Below, in pieces: positions 7,685 through 15,508 of a stretch of DNA of 64,000 nucleotides. The notes under the pieces are model-generated. The model was not told the origin of the DNA. It saw only the letters and a list, made by a program, of their open reading frames with translations, and did not search any database. The stretch's first letter is position 1. Each line of letters begins with the position of its first letter. Both the position numbers and the translations under genes were made by a program. The stretch comes from JAFGPL01 sp046485045 (lineage in GTDB: Bacteria > Bacteroidota > Bacteroidia > Bacteroidales > UBA10428): assembly GCA_046485045.1 (NCBI GenBank), contig JAWOHT010000028.1:1-64000 (forward strand). Reading direction: 5' to 3'.

Positions 7685-9037
7685 ATGAAATTCCATTTTA
7701 TAGCCATTGGCGGTGCTGCCATGCACAATATTGCCATTGCCCTTCATCATCAGGGACATATAGTCACCGGATCGGATGATGAAATCTATGAGCCTTCCAG
7801 ATCAAGGCTTTCAGCTCATGGCCTGCTTCCAGAAAAACAGGGGTGGTACCCCGATAAGATTACTCAAAATATTGATACCGTAATACTTGGCATGCACGCA
7901 AGGACAGATAACCCCGAACTCATGCAAGCACAACAGCTTGGATTAAAAATATATTCATTTCCGGAGTTTCTTTATGAGCAGACAAAAAACAAGAAACGGG
8001 TAGTGGTTGGCGGAAGCCACGGCAAAACTACCATTACATCAATGATCATGCATGTGTTGAAAAACTGCAATGTAAAATTTGATTATATGGTTGGTTCGCA
8101 GGTACAGGGTTTCGATACCATGGCCGGAATTTCAGAAGAAACAGACATTGCAGTATTTGAAGGAGATGAATACCTTGCCTCGCCTGTTGACCCACGGCCG
8201 AAATTCCACCTCTACAAGCCTCACATAGCAGTAATAAGCGGCATTGCCTGGGACCACATCAATGTTTTTCCAACCTTTGAAAACTATTGCGGGCAGTTTA
8301 GAATTTTCGCCGAAAAAATCGAAGAAAACGGTTCGTTGATATATTTCAACGAAGATAAGAATATTGCAAAAATTGTTGCGTCGCTCAGACCAGATATCCA
8401 AAAGATTCCATATTCAACTCATGCTTTCGTGATTGAAGAGGGCAAAACCCATCTTTATTACAAAAAACTTAAAATTCAAACAGCTGTTTTCGGTAAACAT
8501 AATATGCAAAATATTAGTGCTGCCCTGAATGTTTGCATGCAAATCGGTATTCGTGAAACTGATTTTTACAAAGCAATCAGTTCTTTCAGGGGCGCAAATA
8601 AAAGGCTTCAGTTACTTTCAGAAAAAGAAAACTGTGCGGTATTTCTTGATTTTGCCCATTCACCCTCTAAACTTAAGGCAACCATCGAAGCAGTAAAAAG
8701 CCAGTTTCCAGACCGCAAGCTGCTGGCATGCATGGAATTGCATACTTTTAGCAGTCTTACAGAGAATTTTCTTGATGAATACAAAAATTCTATGCAGCAG
8801 GCAGATGAAAAAGTAATCTTTTATAACCCTGCTACCATTGAACATAAAGGATTAAATAAATTGTCGCACGAAAAAATAAAAAGCGCTTTCGGCGATGCCA
8901 CCATCAGGGTTTTTGATGAAGATCATTTGTTGAAAGCGTTTTTATTTAGCAATAGCTGGAAAGGATACACAATTCTGCTGATGAGCTCGGGAAATTTTTC
9001 AAATATTGACTTCCGGGAACTGATCAACAGAATATAG
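7685..9037 (+). CDS. mpl: UDP-N-acetylmuramate:L-Ala-gamma-D-Glu-mDAP ligase
   Basis: This 450-residue Mur ligase ligates the recycled tripeptide (or a related murein peptide) directly to UDP-MurNAc in cytoplasmic peptidoglycan recycling. The N-terminal Rossmann start FHFIAIGGAAMHNIA and the ATP loop GGSHGKTT at residues 109-116 are clear. It then has a segment containing AVFEGDEYLASP and the central-domain SGIAWDHINVFPT. The sequence matches the Bacteroidota form of Mpl rather than MurC, in particular the GGAAMHN start and the EGDEY segment. Length is typical for Mpl. It is followed 48 bases later by a gene with its own -7 box, so it may be a single-gene unit. Confidence 0.9.
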   Translation: MKFHFIAIGGAAMHNIAIALHHQGHIVTGSDDEIYEPSRSRLSAHGLLPEKQGWYPDKITQNIDTVILGMHARTDNPELMQAQQLGLKIYSFPEFLYEQTKNKKRVVVGGSHGKTTITSMIMHVLKNCNVKFDYMVGSQVQGFDTMAGISEETDIAVFEGDEYLASPVDPRPKFHLYKPHIAVISGIAWDHINVFPTFENYCGQFRIFAEKIEENGSLIYFNEDKNIAKIVASLRPDIQKIPYSTHAFVIEEGKTHLYYKKLKIQTAVFGKHNMQNISAALNVCMQIGIRETDFYKAISSFRGANKRLQLLSEKENCAVFLDFAHSPSKLKATIEAVKSQFPDRKLLACMELHTFSSLTENFLDEYKNSMQQADEKVIFYNPATIEHKGLNKLSHEKIKSAFGDATIRVFDEDHLLKAFLFSNSWKGYTILLMSSGNFSNIDFRELINRI

Positions 9038-9052
9038 TTAACCTTTTTTTAC

Positions 9053-9060
9053 TATATTTG
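9053..9060 (+). promoter_or_regulatory. -7 promoter element, gene at 9086
   Basis: TATATTTG fits the Bacteroidota -7 consensus TAnnTTTG and lies 25 bases before the ATG at 9086. No TTTG -33 element is visible at the usual 19-base spacing. Confidence 0.45.
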
Positions 9061-9085
9061 AAATGAATAACTAACCTGCAAGAAA

Positions 9086-9643
9086 ATGGAAATAAAAGGA
9101 TCTGCTGTAAAATCAATTGTTGAATACATTAAGAAGAATCATCCTGACAGGTATCAGGAATGGATGGTAAACCTGCCGGAAAAGTCTAAAAAGATATTCT
9201 CAGAACCTGTTTTACCATCAAACTGGTACCCGGTTGAAGAAGCCGCCGTTATTCCTACACAACATCTTGCCCATATGTTTTTTAAGAGCGATACTGCAAC
9301 AGGGGCATGGCAGGCAGGCCGTTTCAGCGCCGAATTGGCACTTACCGGTATTTATAAATTCTTTGTCATGGCAGCCTCACCACATTTCATTATCAGCAAG
9401 GCAAGCAAGATTCTTTCTACCTATTACAGGCCCGGTGACCTGCATGTTGTGCAGAAAGGGGACAAATGGGTAATGGTTCATTTCTCAAATTTTGAATCGG
9501 CCAGCAAAGTAGTCGAAAATCGCATATGCGGCTGGATAGAACGCGCACTTGAAATATCCGGGGCTAAAGAAGTACAGGTAAATATTCGTAAATCGGTAAC
9601 CAAAGGCGATGAGTTAACCGAATTGTATATGACCTGGAATTAA
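9086..9643 (+). CDS. conserved-looking protein of unknown function, DUF2378/HNOB-like layout
   Basis: This 185-residue soluble protein has no signal peptide or membrane segment. The layout is an N-terminal helix with WMVNLPEKSKKIF, a mid-region AGRFSAELALTGIYKFFVMAASPHF, the block YYRPGDLHVV, and an end that reads like a beta strand pair. This resembles the small alpha-beta proteins of the DUF2378/TIGR02265 and heme-NO-binding-like groups, but I cannot name a family with confidence. No Cys or paired His motif suggests a metal site. It sits between mpl and the convergent ACP phosphodiesterase gene, only 4 bases from the end of the latter. A -7 box just upstream suggests it is transcribed from its own promoter. 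Confidence 0.65.
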   Translation: MEIKGSAVKSIVEYIKKNHPDRYQEWMVNLPEKSKKIFSEPVLPSNWYPVEEAAVIPTQHLAHMFFKSDTATGAWQAGRFSAELALTGIYKFFVMAASPHFIISKASKILSTYYRPGDLHVVQKGDKWVMVHFSNFESASKVVENRICGWIERALEISGAKEVQVNIRKSVTKGDELTELYMTWN

Positions 9644-9647
9644 AACG

Positions 9648-10268
9648 CTAACAGATTTCTGAATAATTCAGGTTGGTCGAAGAGAATGCGATACCAAACC
9701 GTTTTGTGACAAAATCCATCAGGGTAGGAAAGAATGCAAGAAACTCTTCCTCAATAAAATCATACTCCTCCCTGAAAATTTTAATGGCATTCTTGGTCTT
9801 ATCGGGCAAAGATGTACGTTTAGACATTTTGTCAAGGACAATTTCTATGCCTTCGATAGATTTATAGGTATTAAGCCAGTTGTTATTTATAAACGATGGA
9901 ATAAACGACTGTACCTCTTCGGGGAGAATTTTAAAACTTCTCATCAATATGGCATGTATTTCATCCACAAATTGTTCAAGGTTGGCACCTGAGTATAAAT
10001 TCCATTTTAATGCCAGGTAATGATCGTACAGAATATCAATGATAATTCCGGCATATTTGCCATAAACAGATGCAAACCTTGATTTACTTGCCCGTGCAAT
10101 CCTATTGGTATCGGTAAACATATCAATATTACGGTGCATAAGAATACCCTTCTTAATATTCTCGGAATAGTTATTGAAATTATGCCCCTTCACATAATCC
10201 CCGATAAAATTTCCGATAATAACCTCTTCGTCATTCCCTGAAAGAAAAAGATGGGCAAGATAATTCAT
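9648..10268 (-). CDS. acyl carrier protein phosphodiesterase (AcpH-like)
   Basis: This 206-residue protein begins MNYLAHLFLSGNDEEVIIGN, followed by a GDYVKG turn and LMHRNIDMFTDTNR. That is the hallmark N-terminus of the AcpH/DUF479 family. Members belong to the HD superfamily and remove the 4'-phosphopantetheine group from acyl carrier protein. The His and Asp residues in HRNIDMFTD and the later DILYDHYLA are candidate metal ligands. Length is normal. The gene is alone on the minus strand and ends 4 bases from the convergent upstream gene. Enzymatic activity in Bacteroidota is inferred from the family. Confidence 0.85.
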   Translation of the reverse strand: MNYLAHLFLSGNDEEVIIGNFIGDYVKGHNFNNYSENIKKGILMHRNIDMFTDTNRIARASKSRFASVYGKYAGIIIDILYDHYLALKWNLYSGANLEQFVDEIHAILMRSFKILPEEVQSFIPSFINNNWLNTYKSIEGIEIVLDKMSKRTSLPDKTKNAIKIFREEYDFIEEEFLAFFPTLMDFVTKRFGIAFSSTNLNYSEIC

Positions 10269-10333
10269 CAGACACTGTAATTATTATAAGACTAACGCGT
10301 AAAATTAGTTTTACTTTTTGGTTTAAAAAAATC

Positions 10334-10354
10334 CAATTGTCATTCAAACAATTG
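10334..10354. repeat. inverted repeat CAATTGT-N7-ACAATTG
   Basis: A perfect 7-bp inverted repeat with a 7-base spacer lies about 65 bases upstream of the AcpH-like start, in the 220-base gap before pgi. It could be an operator, or chance in AT-rich DNA. Nothing else was recognised in this gap. Confidence 0.3.
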
Positions 10355-10489
10355 TTTCTTTTGCCCAAAAGACTGAATAATCACTTGTTATACTAATGAC
10401 ACAGGAGATATGGGGTGATGTGAATTATTTAACAATTTTTAACCAGATTGATTCAAAAAAAATTTCAACCTGCATGATGCACCGGTTTT

Positions 10490-11839
10490 TTATTGCTCTA
10501 ATCTCTTTTTGATTATCGCCGAGTCTGATTCAAAACCCGGTTTATCCAGAAGTGCAAACATATTTTTCTTATAAGCTTCAACACCAGGCTGGTTAAACGG
10601 GTTTACATCAAGCAGGTAACCGCTTATACCGCAGGCTATCTCAAAAAAGTACATTAATTGCCCGATGTAATATTCGTTCAGGACCGGGATAAGAACCTGT
10701 ATGTTCGGAACACCTCCGTCAATATGGGCAAACATGGTTCCCAGCTCTGCCATCTTGTTCACCTCATCAATTCTTTTACCGGCAAGAAAATTCAGACCGT
10801 CCAGATTATCTTTATCCCCTGGTATTTCAAGTCTGTTCTTAGGCGATTTAACCGAAATAACGGTTTCCATCAAAATACGTTCTCCCTCCTGTATGTATTG
10901 CCCCATAGAATGCAGATCGGATGTAAGGTCAATGCTTGCCGGGAAAATTCCCTTACCCTCTTTGCCTTCACTTTCACCATACAACTGTTTCCACCACTCG
11001 GCAAGATAATGGAGCTTATTTTCAAAGTTGGCCAGTATTTCAACTTTCTTTCCTTTTCTGTAAAGCAAATATCTTGTTGCGGCATACAATGCAGCCGGAT
11101 TGACCTCAAACTTAACCCCGGGCGATGTTAGCGCCTGCATATCTTTTGCGCCTTTTACCAGAGAACGGATATCAAAACCTGCGATAGCCAGCGGAACCAA
11201 TCCCACCGGGGTCAAAACCGAATAACGACCGCCAATGTCATCTGGTATTATGTATGATTTGTATCCCTCATCGTCGGCCATTTTGCGAAGCGCGCCTTTC
11301 TTTTCGTCGGTGACAGCGATAATAAAGTTCCTGGCTTCATCTCTGCCCACCTTTTCTTCAAGATGTTGTTTAAGAATTCTGAAAGCAATGGCCGGCTCGG
11401 TTGTCGTGCCTGATTTTGAAATTACTACAATGGCATATCTCTTGTGATCGAGTATCTCGAGCAATTCGGTAAGATAGTCTTCACCAAGGTTATGTCCGGC
11501 ATAAATAATCTGAGGATTGTTGTTTTTTTCTTTCAGAAACTCAAACGAATGTGCCAGGGCTTCTGATACAGCACGTGTTCCCAGATAAGACCCCCCGATA
11601 CCGATCACAACAACAAGATCAATTCTTGTTCTTATAACCCTTGCCGTATTCTCAATATCGTTCATCTCTGCGCCGCTAATTTGCGATGGCAGGTTTACCC
11701 AGCCAAGAAAATCGTTCCCTTTACCGGATTTTTCGTATAAACTGCTGAGGCTGGCAAGGGCATTGGCCCGGAGGCTGAATATTTCTTCCTTACCCACGAA
11801 ACCAAAAACTTTGTCAATTTTAATCTTAAGATTTTCCAT
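10490..11839 (-). CDS. pgi: glucose-6-phosphate isomerase
   Basis: This 449-residue cytoplasmic enzyme interconverts glucose 6-phosphate and fructose 6-phosphate. The family landmarks are VVIGIGGSYLGTRAV near residue 80, VVISKSGTTTEPAIAF near 140, GGRYSVLTPVGLVPLAI near 200 and the C-terminal NPFNQPGVEAYKK signature. The length of about 450 is typical of the shorter bacterial Pgi type. The start at 11839 lies 20 bases after the stop of gpsA, so gpsA-pgi is a two-gene operon. Several long opposite-strand frames overlap this gene and are shadows. Confidence 0.96.
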   Translation of the reverse strand: MENLKIKIDKVFGFVGKEEIFSLRANALASLSSLYEKSGKGNDFLGWVNLPSQISGAEMNDIENTARVIRTRIDLVVVIGIGGSYLGTRAVSEALAHSFEFLKEKNNNPQIIYAGHNLGEDYLTELLEILDHKRYAIVVISKSGTTTEPAIAFRILKQHLEEKVGRDEARNFIIAVTDEKKGALRKMADDEGYKSYIIPDDIGGRYSVLTPVGLVPLAIAGFDIRSLVKGAKDMQALTSPGVKFEVNPAALYAATRYLLYRKGKKVEILANFENKLHYLAEWWKQLYGESEGKEGKGIFPASIDLTSDLHSMGQYIQEGERILMETVISVKSPKNRLEIPGDKDNLDGLNFLAGKRIDEVNKMAELGTMFAHIDGGVPNIQVLIPVLNEYYIGQLMYFFEIACGISGYLLDVNPFNQPGVEAYKKNMFALLDKPGFESDSAIIKKRLEQ

Positions 11840-11859
11840 ATGGGTTAGATTCTGGTTTG

Positions 11860-12855
11860 CTATTTTAAATTTTCCGACAGCAGTTTAATCTCCAGTGCCG
11901 GTGATATTCTGTCATTTACAATATGATATACCGCGTCAAGAATTGGCATGCGCACATTGTATACCTTATTTATCTCTTTTATGCAGGCAATGGCATGGTA
12001 ACCTTCGGCAATCATGTTCATTTCGAGTTGTGCCGATTTAACAGAATAACCCTTCCCGATCATTGTTCCAAAAGTCCTGTTTCTTGAGAATTGTGAATAG
12101 GAAGTTACCAGCAAATCGCCCAGATAAGCCGAACTGTTGACTTTTCTTTTGCTTTTATAGGTATTATCAAGAAACCTCTTGATCTCCTGGCTGGCATTTG
12201 AAATCAACACGGCAAGAAAGTTATCGCCATAGCCGAGCCCGTGGCATATGCCGGCAGCTATTGCCATAATATTTTTGAGTACGGCAGCATATTCTATCCC
12301 GTAAATATCTTTTGAACTTTTTACTTTCACATAATTACAGCGAAGCAGAATGGCAAGCTCCTCAGCCTCAGATTTTGTGGCCGAAGCAACCGTAAGGTAT
12401 GAGAGGCGTTCAAGGGCAATCTCCTCTGCATGGCAAGGCCCGGAAATGATGCCTATATTTTTAAAAGGGACTCCATATACCTGGTTAAAAAATTCGGCTA
12501 CAGTGAGGTTCAACTGAGGTATGATACCTTTAATGGCCGAGACAATAAACTTATTTTCAAATACCAGGCGATGCTTATCAAGAGAATCTTTTAAAAAAGG
12601 TGAAGGAACCGCGAAAACTATTACATCTGAATTTTCAATAATTTCAGGCAAGTTGTTATAAAACCTGATCTTATCTGTATTTAACCCTATCGAACTAACG
12701 TATTTCGGATTATGATGGTATTTCTTTATGTAATCTATAGTGTCGGTGTCGCGCAGGTACCATTTGATTTCATCAAGGTTGTTAAGAAAAATTTTCATGA
12801 GTGCAGTTGCCCAGCTCCCACTTCCAATTACTGCTACTCTATGAGTTTTTTCCAT
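11860..12855 (-). CDS. gpsA: glycerol-3-phosphate dehydrogenase [NAD(P)+]
   Basis: This enzyme reduces dihydroxyacetone phosphate to sn-glycerol 3-phosphate for phospholipid synthesis. The chosen ATG at 12855 gives 331 residues starting MEKTHRVAVIGSGSWATAL, with the dinucleotide loop GSGSWA at residues 11-16. A GTG six bases upstream is possible but adds only two residues. Other landmarks are VFAVPSPFL, the FIVSAIKGI block, ISGPCHAEEIA and the catalytic-lysine region IEYAAVLKNIMAIAAGI. It is the first gene of an operon with pgi. PlsY, which uses its product, is encoded at 60505. Confidence 0.94.
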   Translation of the reverse strand: MEKTHRVAVIGSGSWATALMKIFLNNLDEIKWYLRDTDTIDYIKKYHHNPKYVSSIGLNTDKIRFYNNLPEIIENSDVIVFAVPSPFLKDSLDKHRLVFENKFIVSAIKGIIPQLNLTVAEFFNQVYGVPFKNIGIISGPCHAEEIALERLSYLTVASATKSEAEELAILLRCNYVKVKSSKDIYGIEYAAVLKNIMAIAAGICHGLGYGDNFLAVLISNASQEIKRFLDNTYKSKRKVNSSAYLGDLLVTSYSQFSRNRTFGTMIGKGYSVKSAQLEMNMIAEGYHAIACIKEINKVYNVRMPILDAVYHIVNDRISPALEIKLLSENLK

Positions 12856-12963
12856 CGACACAGGTTTTAAGGCAACAAAAATAGTGTTTAATTTAAGAAA
12901 TAGAAAACTTATGATGCACTAACACTTATCTGCTGGCAAATACCCCTTTGCCCTTATGAAACG

Positions 12964-13722
12964 CTATTTACCACAAATAATAATAAACTCTTTTGAGTTC
13001 CGGTTAAGATCACTCTTACCATAATCACCATATATTTTCAAAAGCTTTAACTTTGATAATCTTATCAAATGCTCCAGTTCATACCTGAAATAAAAACGCA
13101 TTTTAAAATTCCACGATTCGTCGTTCCATTGGTCATTCTCCTGCCATTCAAAACGCATGGTAATATCAAGCAACTGGTTTACAAGATCGGGTACCGTGTT
13201 TGATATCCTCCTGAGCTTTTTATCTGGTTCGTACTCACCTTCAAAATCAACAAGATTGTTAACCCCCTTATGCAGCAGTTCAGGATCGGGGACAAACAGG
13301 TCGAAAATAAATGTTCCTCCGTCGTGTAAATGATCCCAAACATTATTCAAAAACTTTAGTTGATCTTTTACTTCGGTAATATGCGAAAAAACCCTGAAAG
13401 GAGCGATGATAAGGTCAAATTTCCTGTTTAGTTTCATAAAACAGGCATTGCCAATGGTTATCCTTGAATGGTGTTCGGCAGCGAGTTTTTTCTTCAACAC
13501 TTCAACCATTCCCTTGCTGATGTCAATACCGTATATATCTGCACCTTGCTGAAGGGCTGTGGTAAAAAACCTGCCGGTGCCAACACCTATTTCAAGTACC
13601 GGCCCCCTTGTTTCATTGATGACATTCAGAAAAAATGCAGAATCAACATGATCTCTGATTGAATGATAGATCACATCGTAAAAGCGTGCAAAAATTTCAG
13701 GATATTCAAATTTTTCGGCCAT
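12964..13722 (-). CDS. class I SAM-dependent methyltransferase
   Basis: This 252-residue protein has the class I methyltransferase core. Motif I is VLEIGVGTGRFF (about residues 45-56), followed by IYGIDISKGMVE with the acidic SAM ribose-binding residue, and the LIIAPFRVFSHI segment. The C-terminal half is rich in aromatic residues (MRFYFRYELEHLIRL) as in small-molecule or lipid methyltransferases. Substrate is not predictable. The gene is about 100 bases upstream of gpsA on the same strand and about 130 bases downstream of the zinc-ribbon gene; no obvious operon partner is visible. Confidence 0.85.
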   Translation of the reverse strand: MAEKFEYPEIFARFYDVIYHSIRDHVDSAFFLNVINETRGPVLEIGVGTGRFFTTALQQGADIYGIDISKGMVEVLKKKLAAEHHSRITIGNACFMKLNRKFDLIIAPFRVFSHITEVKDQLKFLNNVWDHLHDGGTFIFDLFVPDPELLHKGVNNLVDFEGEYEPDKKLRRISNTVPDLVNQLLDITMRFEWQENDQWNDESWNFKMRFYFRYELEHLIRLSKLKLLKIYGDYGKSDLNRNSKEFIIICGK

Positions 13723-13855
13723 GAACTCTGATTTTTAATTGTTTATTTTTTATTTTGTTACGAAATATTGATCCGATATACCGGAATATCTCTTCCGGGA
13801 ACAGACGATGGGGAATTGTAAAGAAATTCGGTCTGGTGTTCAATTTTTACATGAG

Positions 13856-14221
13856 TTATTCCTGTTTCAGATCTTTCTTCACCACGGCAAAGTAGTCGTT
13901 ATCTATTGCAAGGTATCCCTGTTCATAGCAAAAATAGTATGTATTGCCATTTTTTGTTATATAGATGTTGGTAAAAAAATCAAACCTGAAACCAAGTTTA
14001 GCCAGATGGCTCCGATGTACTTTTGACTTGCCGTTTGGGTTCAGGTCGGTGAGTATTCTTCTGTTTTTCTTAAGTATGTTGTTTACTTTTTTAATGTAAT
14101 TATCCGTGTAGGTTCTCCACTGGTTGTTATAAAAATTCCGGCAATAGTCAGTACAAAACTTTTTATCTGTTCTTCCGGTAAGCTTTTCTCCGCAATTCAG
14201 ACATTTTCTTTCAGGCTCCAT
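13856..14221 (-). CDS. zinc-ribbon protein of unknown function
   Basis: This 121-residue protein starts with a four-cysteine zinc ribbon: C7 and C10 (CLNC), C23 and C27 (CTDYC), followed by RNFYNNQW. The remainder is basic, then changes to a small beta-rich end with YYFCYEQGYLAI. Such N-terminal ribbons occur in small Bacteroidota proteins of unknown role, possibly nucleic-acid binding given the basic middle. It is divergent from ssb, with the shared 168-base intergenic region carrying two overlapping inverted repeats. That arrangement suggests coordinate control with ssb but does not show it. Confidence 0.7.
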   Translation of the reverse strand: MEPERKCLNCGEKLTGRTDKKFCTDYCRNFYNNQWRTYTDNYIKKVNNILKKNRRILTDLNPNGKSKVHRSHLAKLGFRFDFFTNIYITKNGNTYYFCYEQGYLAIDNDYFAVVKKDLKQE

Positions 14222-14240
14222 ATTCTATTGTTTTATTGTA

Positions 14241-14285
14241 TTATAAACGCGTACTGTCGTTTATAACCGACTAATTTCCGACAGT
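14241..14285. promoter_or_regulatory. overlapping inverted repeats between ssb and zinc-ribbon gene
   Basis: A perfect 9-bp inverted repeat, TTATAAACG (14241-14249) with CGTTTATAA (14258-14266), has an 8-base loop. A second one, ACTGTCG (14253-14259) with CGACAGT (14279-14285), shares bases 14258-14259 with the first, so the two pairings exclude each other. They lie 20-65 bases upstream of the zinc-ribbon start and about 105-150 bases upstream of ssb. Confidence 0.4.
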
Positions 14286-14389
14286 AAATGATTATCAACC
14301 GATTAACTGAATTGATTGTAAGTTACTTTGTATCGTCAACATTTACAAATTGTTTTAGAAAAAATTATTAACCATTTAAATTTATAATT

Positions 14390-14734
14390 ATGAATAACTT
14401 AAGAAACAGAGTGCAACTCATTGGCAACCTCGGTATGAACCCCGAAGTAAAAAATCTCGAAAGTGGAAAAAAAGTAGCTAAATTTTCGATTGCAACCACC
14501 GAAACCTATAAAGGCTCAGACGGGAAAAAGGTAAGCGAAACCCAGTGGCACAATATCGTTGCATGGGGCGGCCTTGCAGACATCGCGGAAAAATATCTTC
14601 AAAAAGGCAGCGAAGTGGCAGTAGAAGGAAAACTTACCCACAGAACCTATGATGACAAGAGTGGTAACAAGAAGTTCTTTACCGAAATTGTTTTGAACGA
14701 TATTTTAATGCTAAGGAGCGGGAACAGCAATTAA
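14390..14734 (+). CDS. ssb: single-stranded DNA-binding protein
   Basis: This 114-residue OB-fold protein begins MNNLRNRVQLIGNLGMNPEV and carries the SSB core blocks KVAKFSIATTETYKGSDGKK, TQWHNIVAWGGLADIAEKYL and GSEVAVEGKLTHRTYDD. It binds single-stranded DNA as a tetramer in replication and repair. Unlike E. coli SSB it ends directly after the OB fold (ILMLRSGNSN), with no flexible linker and no acidic DDDIPF-like tail, the usual docking site for partner proteins. Short SSBs of this kind are common in Bacteroidota. A rho-independent terminator follows 40 bases after the stop. Confidence 0.93.
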   Translation: MNNLRNRVQLIGNLGMNPEVKNLESGKKVAKFSIATTETYKGSDGKKVSETQWHNIVAWGGLADIAEKYLQKGSEVAVEGKLTHRTYDDKSGNKKFFTEIVLNDILMLRSGNSN

Positions 14735-14773
14735 ACACTATTGGCTCTTATATTCACGCTTAATGATTCTCTT

Positions 14774-14815
14774 CAACCCTTCAGGTTTTTACAATCTGAG
14801 GGGTTGTTTATATTA
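14774..14815 (+). terminator. rho-independent terminator after ssb
   Basis: An 11-bp stem (CAACCCTTCAG at 14774-14784 with CTGAGGGGTTG at 14796-14806, one G-T pair) has an 11-base loop and is followed by TTTATATT. It lies 40 bases past the ssb stop. Confidence 0.7.
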
Positions 14816-14864
14816 CCATTTCTATCTTTAAGCGGCAAATTCCTGCAGCAGACAAAGAATTTTT

Positions 14865-15356
14865 TCAGAATCCATTTCGTAACCTGATATGCCTGATTAT
14901 AGTCCCTGATTCAACAAATGCCCCATTGTTGCATCCGGTTACATTACAAAAAGTTATTGAATTATTGAAATCAAGCGCGGGGGTAAGGCCTATCACCACC
15001 ATATCTGAATCGGGCTGGCAACCACAGTTTACCAGTTTTTCAAACGCTGCTCCGCAGTGAGGGCAAAAAAGATCGTCTTTTACACCGTCTTTCAAATCGC
15101 CCGAGAGTACAATTTTTTCGAAATCGCCTTCAATGGCAGAAATAATAAACTCCCCTTCCATTCCCGGCCTTTTAAATTGAATACGTAATCCAGGATAACC
15201 GTTTATCGGGTATTCGTTGTCAATAATACTGCATCCACTCGGGCAATATGCACTGGTTACTACATATTTAACCTTATCTTCCTTTTTTTCTGCTTTAACC
15301 TTTTCACGTTGGGTCAACGGAATAAGCAACCGCCCGTTCTTTGAATATTTGCTCAT
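14865..15356 (-). CDS. cysteine-rich protein of unknown function
   Basis: This 163-residue soluble protein has a basic N-terminus (KYSKNGRLLIPLTQREKVKAEKK is lysine- and arginine-rich), then several cysteine pairs: YCPSGC near residue 37, FCPHC near 97, NCGC near 109 and FCNVTGCN near 136. The spacing of the CPHC and CGC pairs suggests one or two zinc-binding knuckles. I do not recognise the family. It is alone on the minus strand, convergent with ssb, and upstream of the permease operon by about 150 bases. Confidence 0.6.
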   Translation of the reverse strand: MSKYSKNGRLLIPLTQREKVKAEKKEDKVKYVVTSAYCPSGCSIIDNEYPINGYPGLRIQFKRPGMEGEFIISAIEGDFEKIVLSGDLKDGVKDDLFCPHCGAAFEKLVNCGCQPDSDMVVIGLTPALDFNNSITFCNVTGCNNGAFVESGTIIRHIRLRNGF

Positions 15357-15508
15357 TGGATGAAGTATTTAAAAAATTAACATTCAATACTATAAAAACT
15401 CAATAACACAAAATTAGGGATTGTTTTAAGAAAACAATACAGACAAGGGCACTTTACGTTTTTAACTTAGGTAATTTACAGAATAGTACAGAAGGATAAA
15501 ACAATAAC

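Noticed and set aside
10658..11131. Long plus-strand open frames inside pgi (10658-11131, 10701-11009)
   Set aside because: They lie wholly within the clear pgi gene on the other strand and show no protein-like motifs; they are shadow frames.
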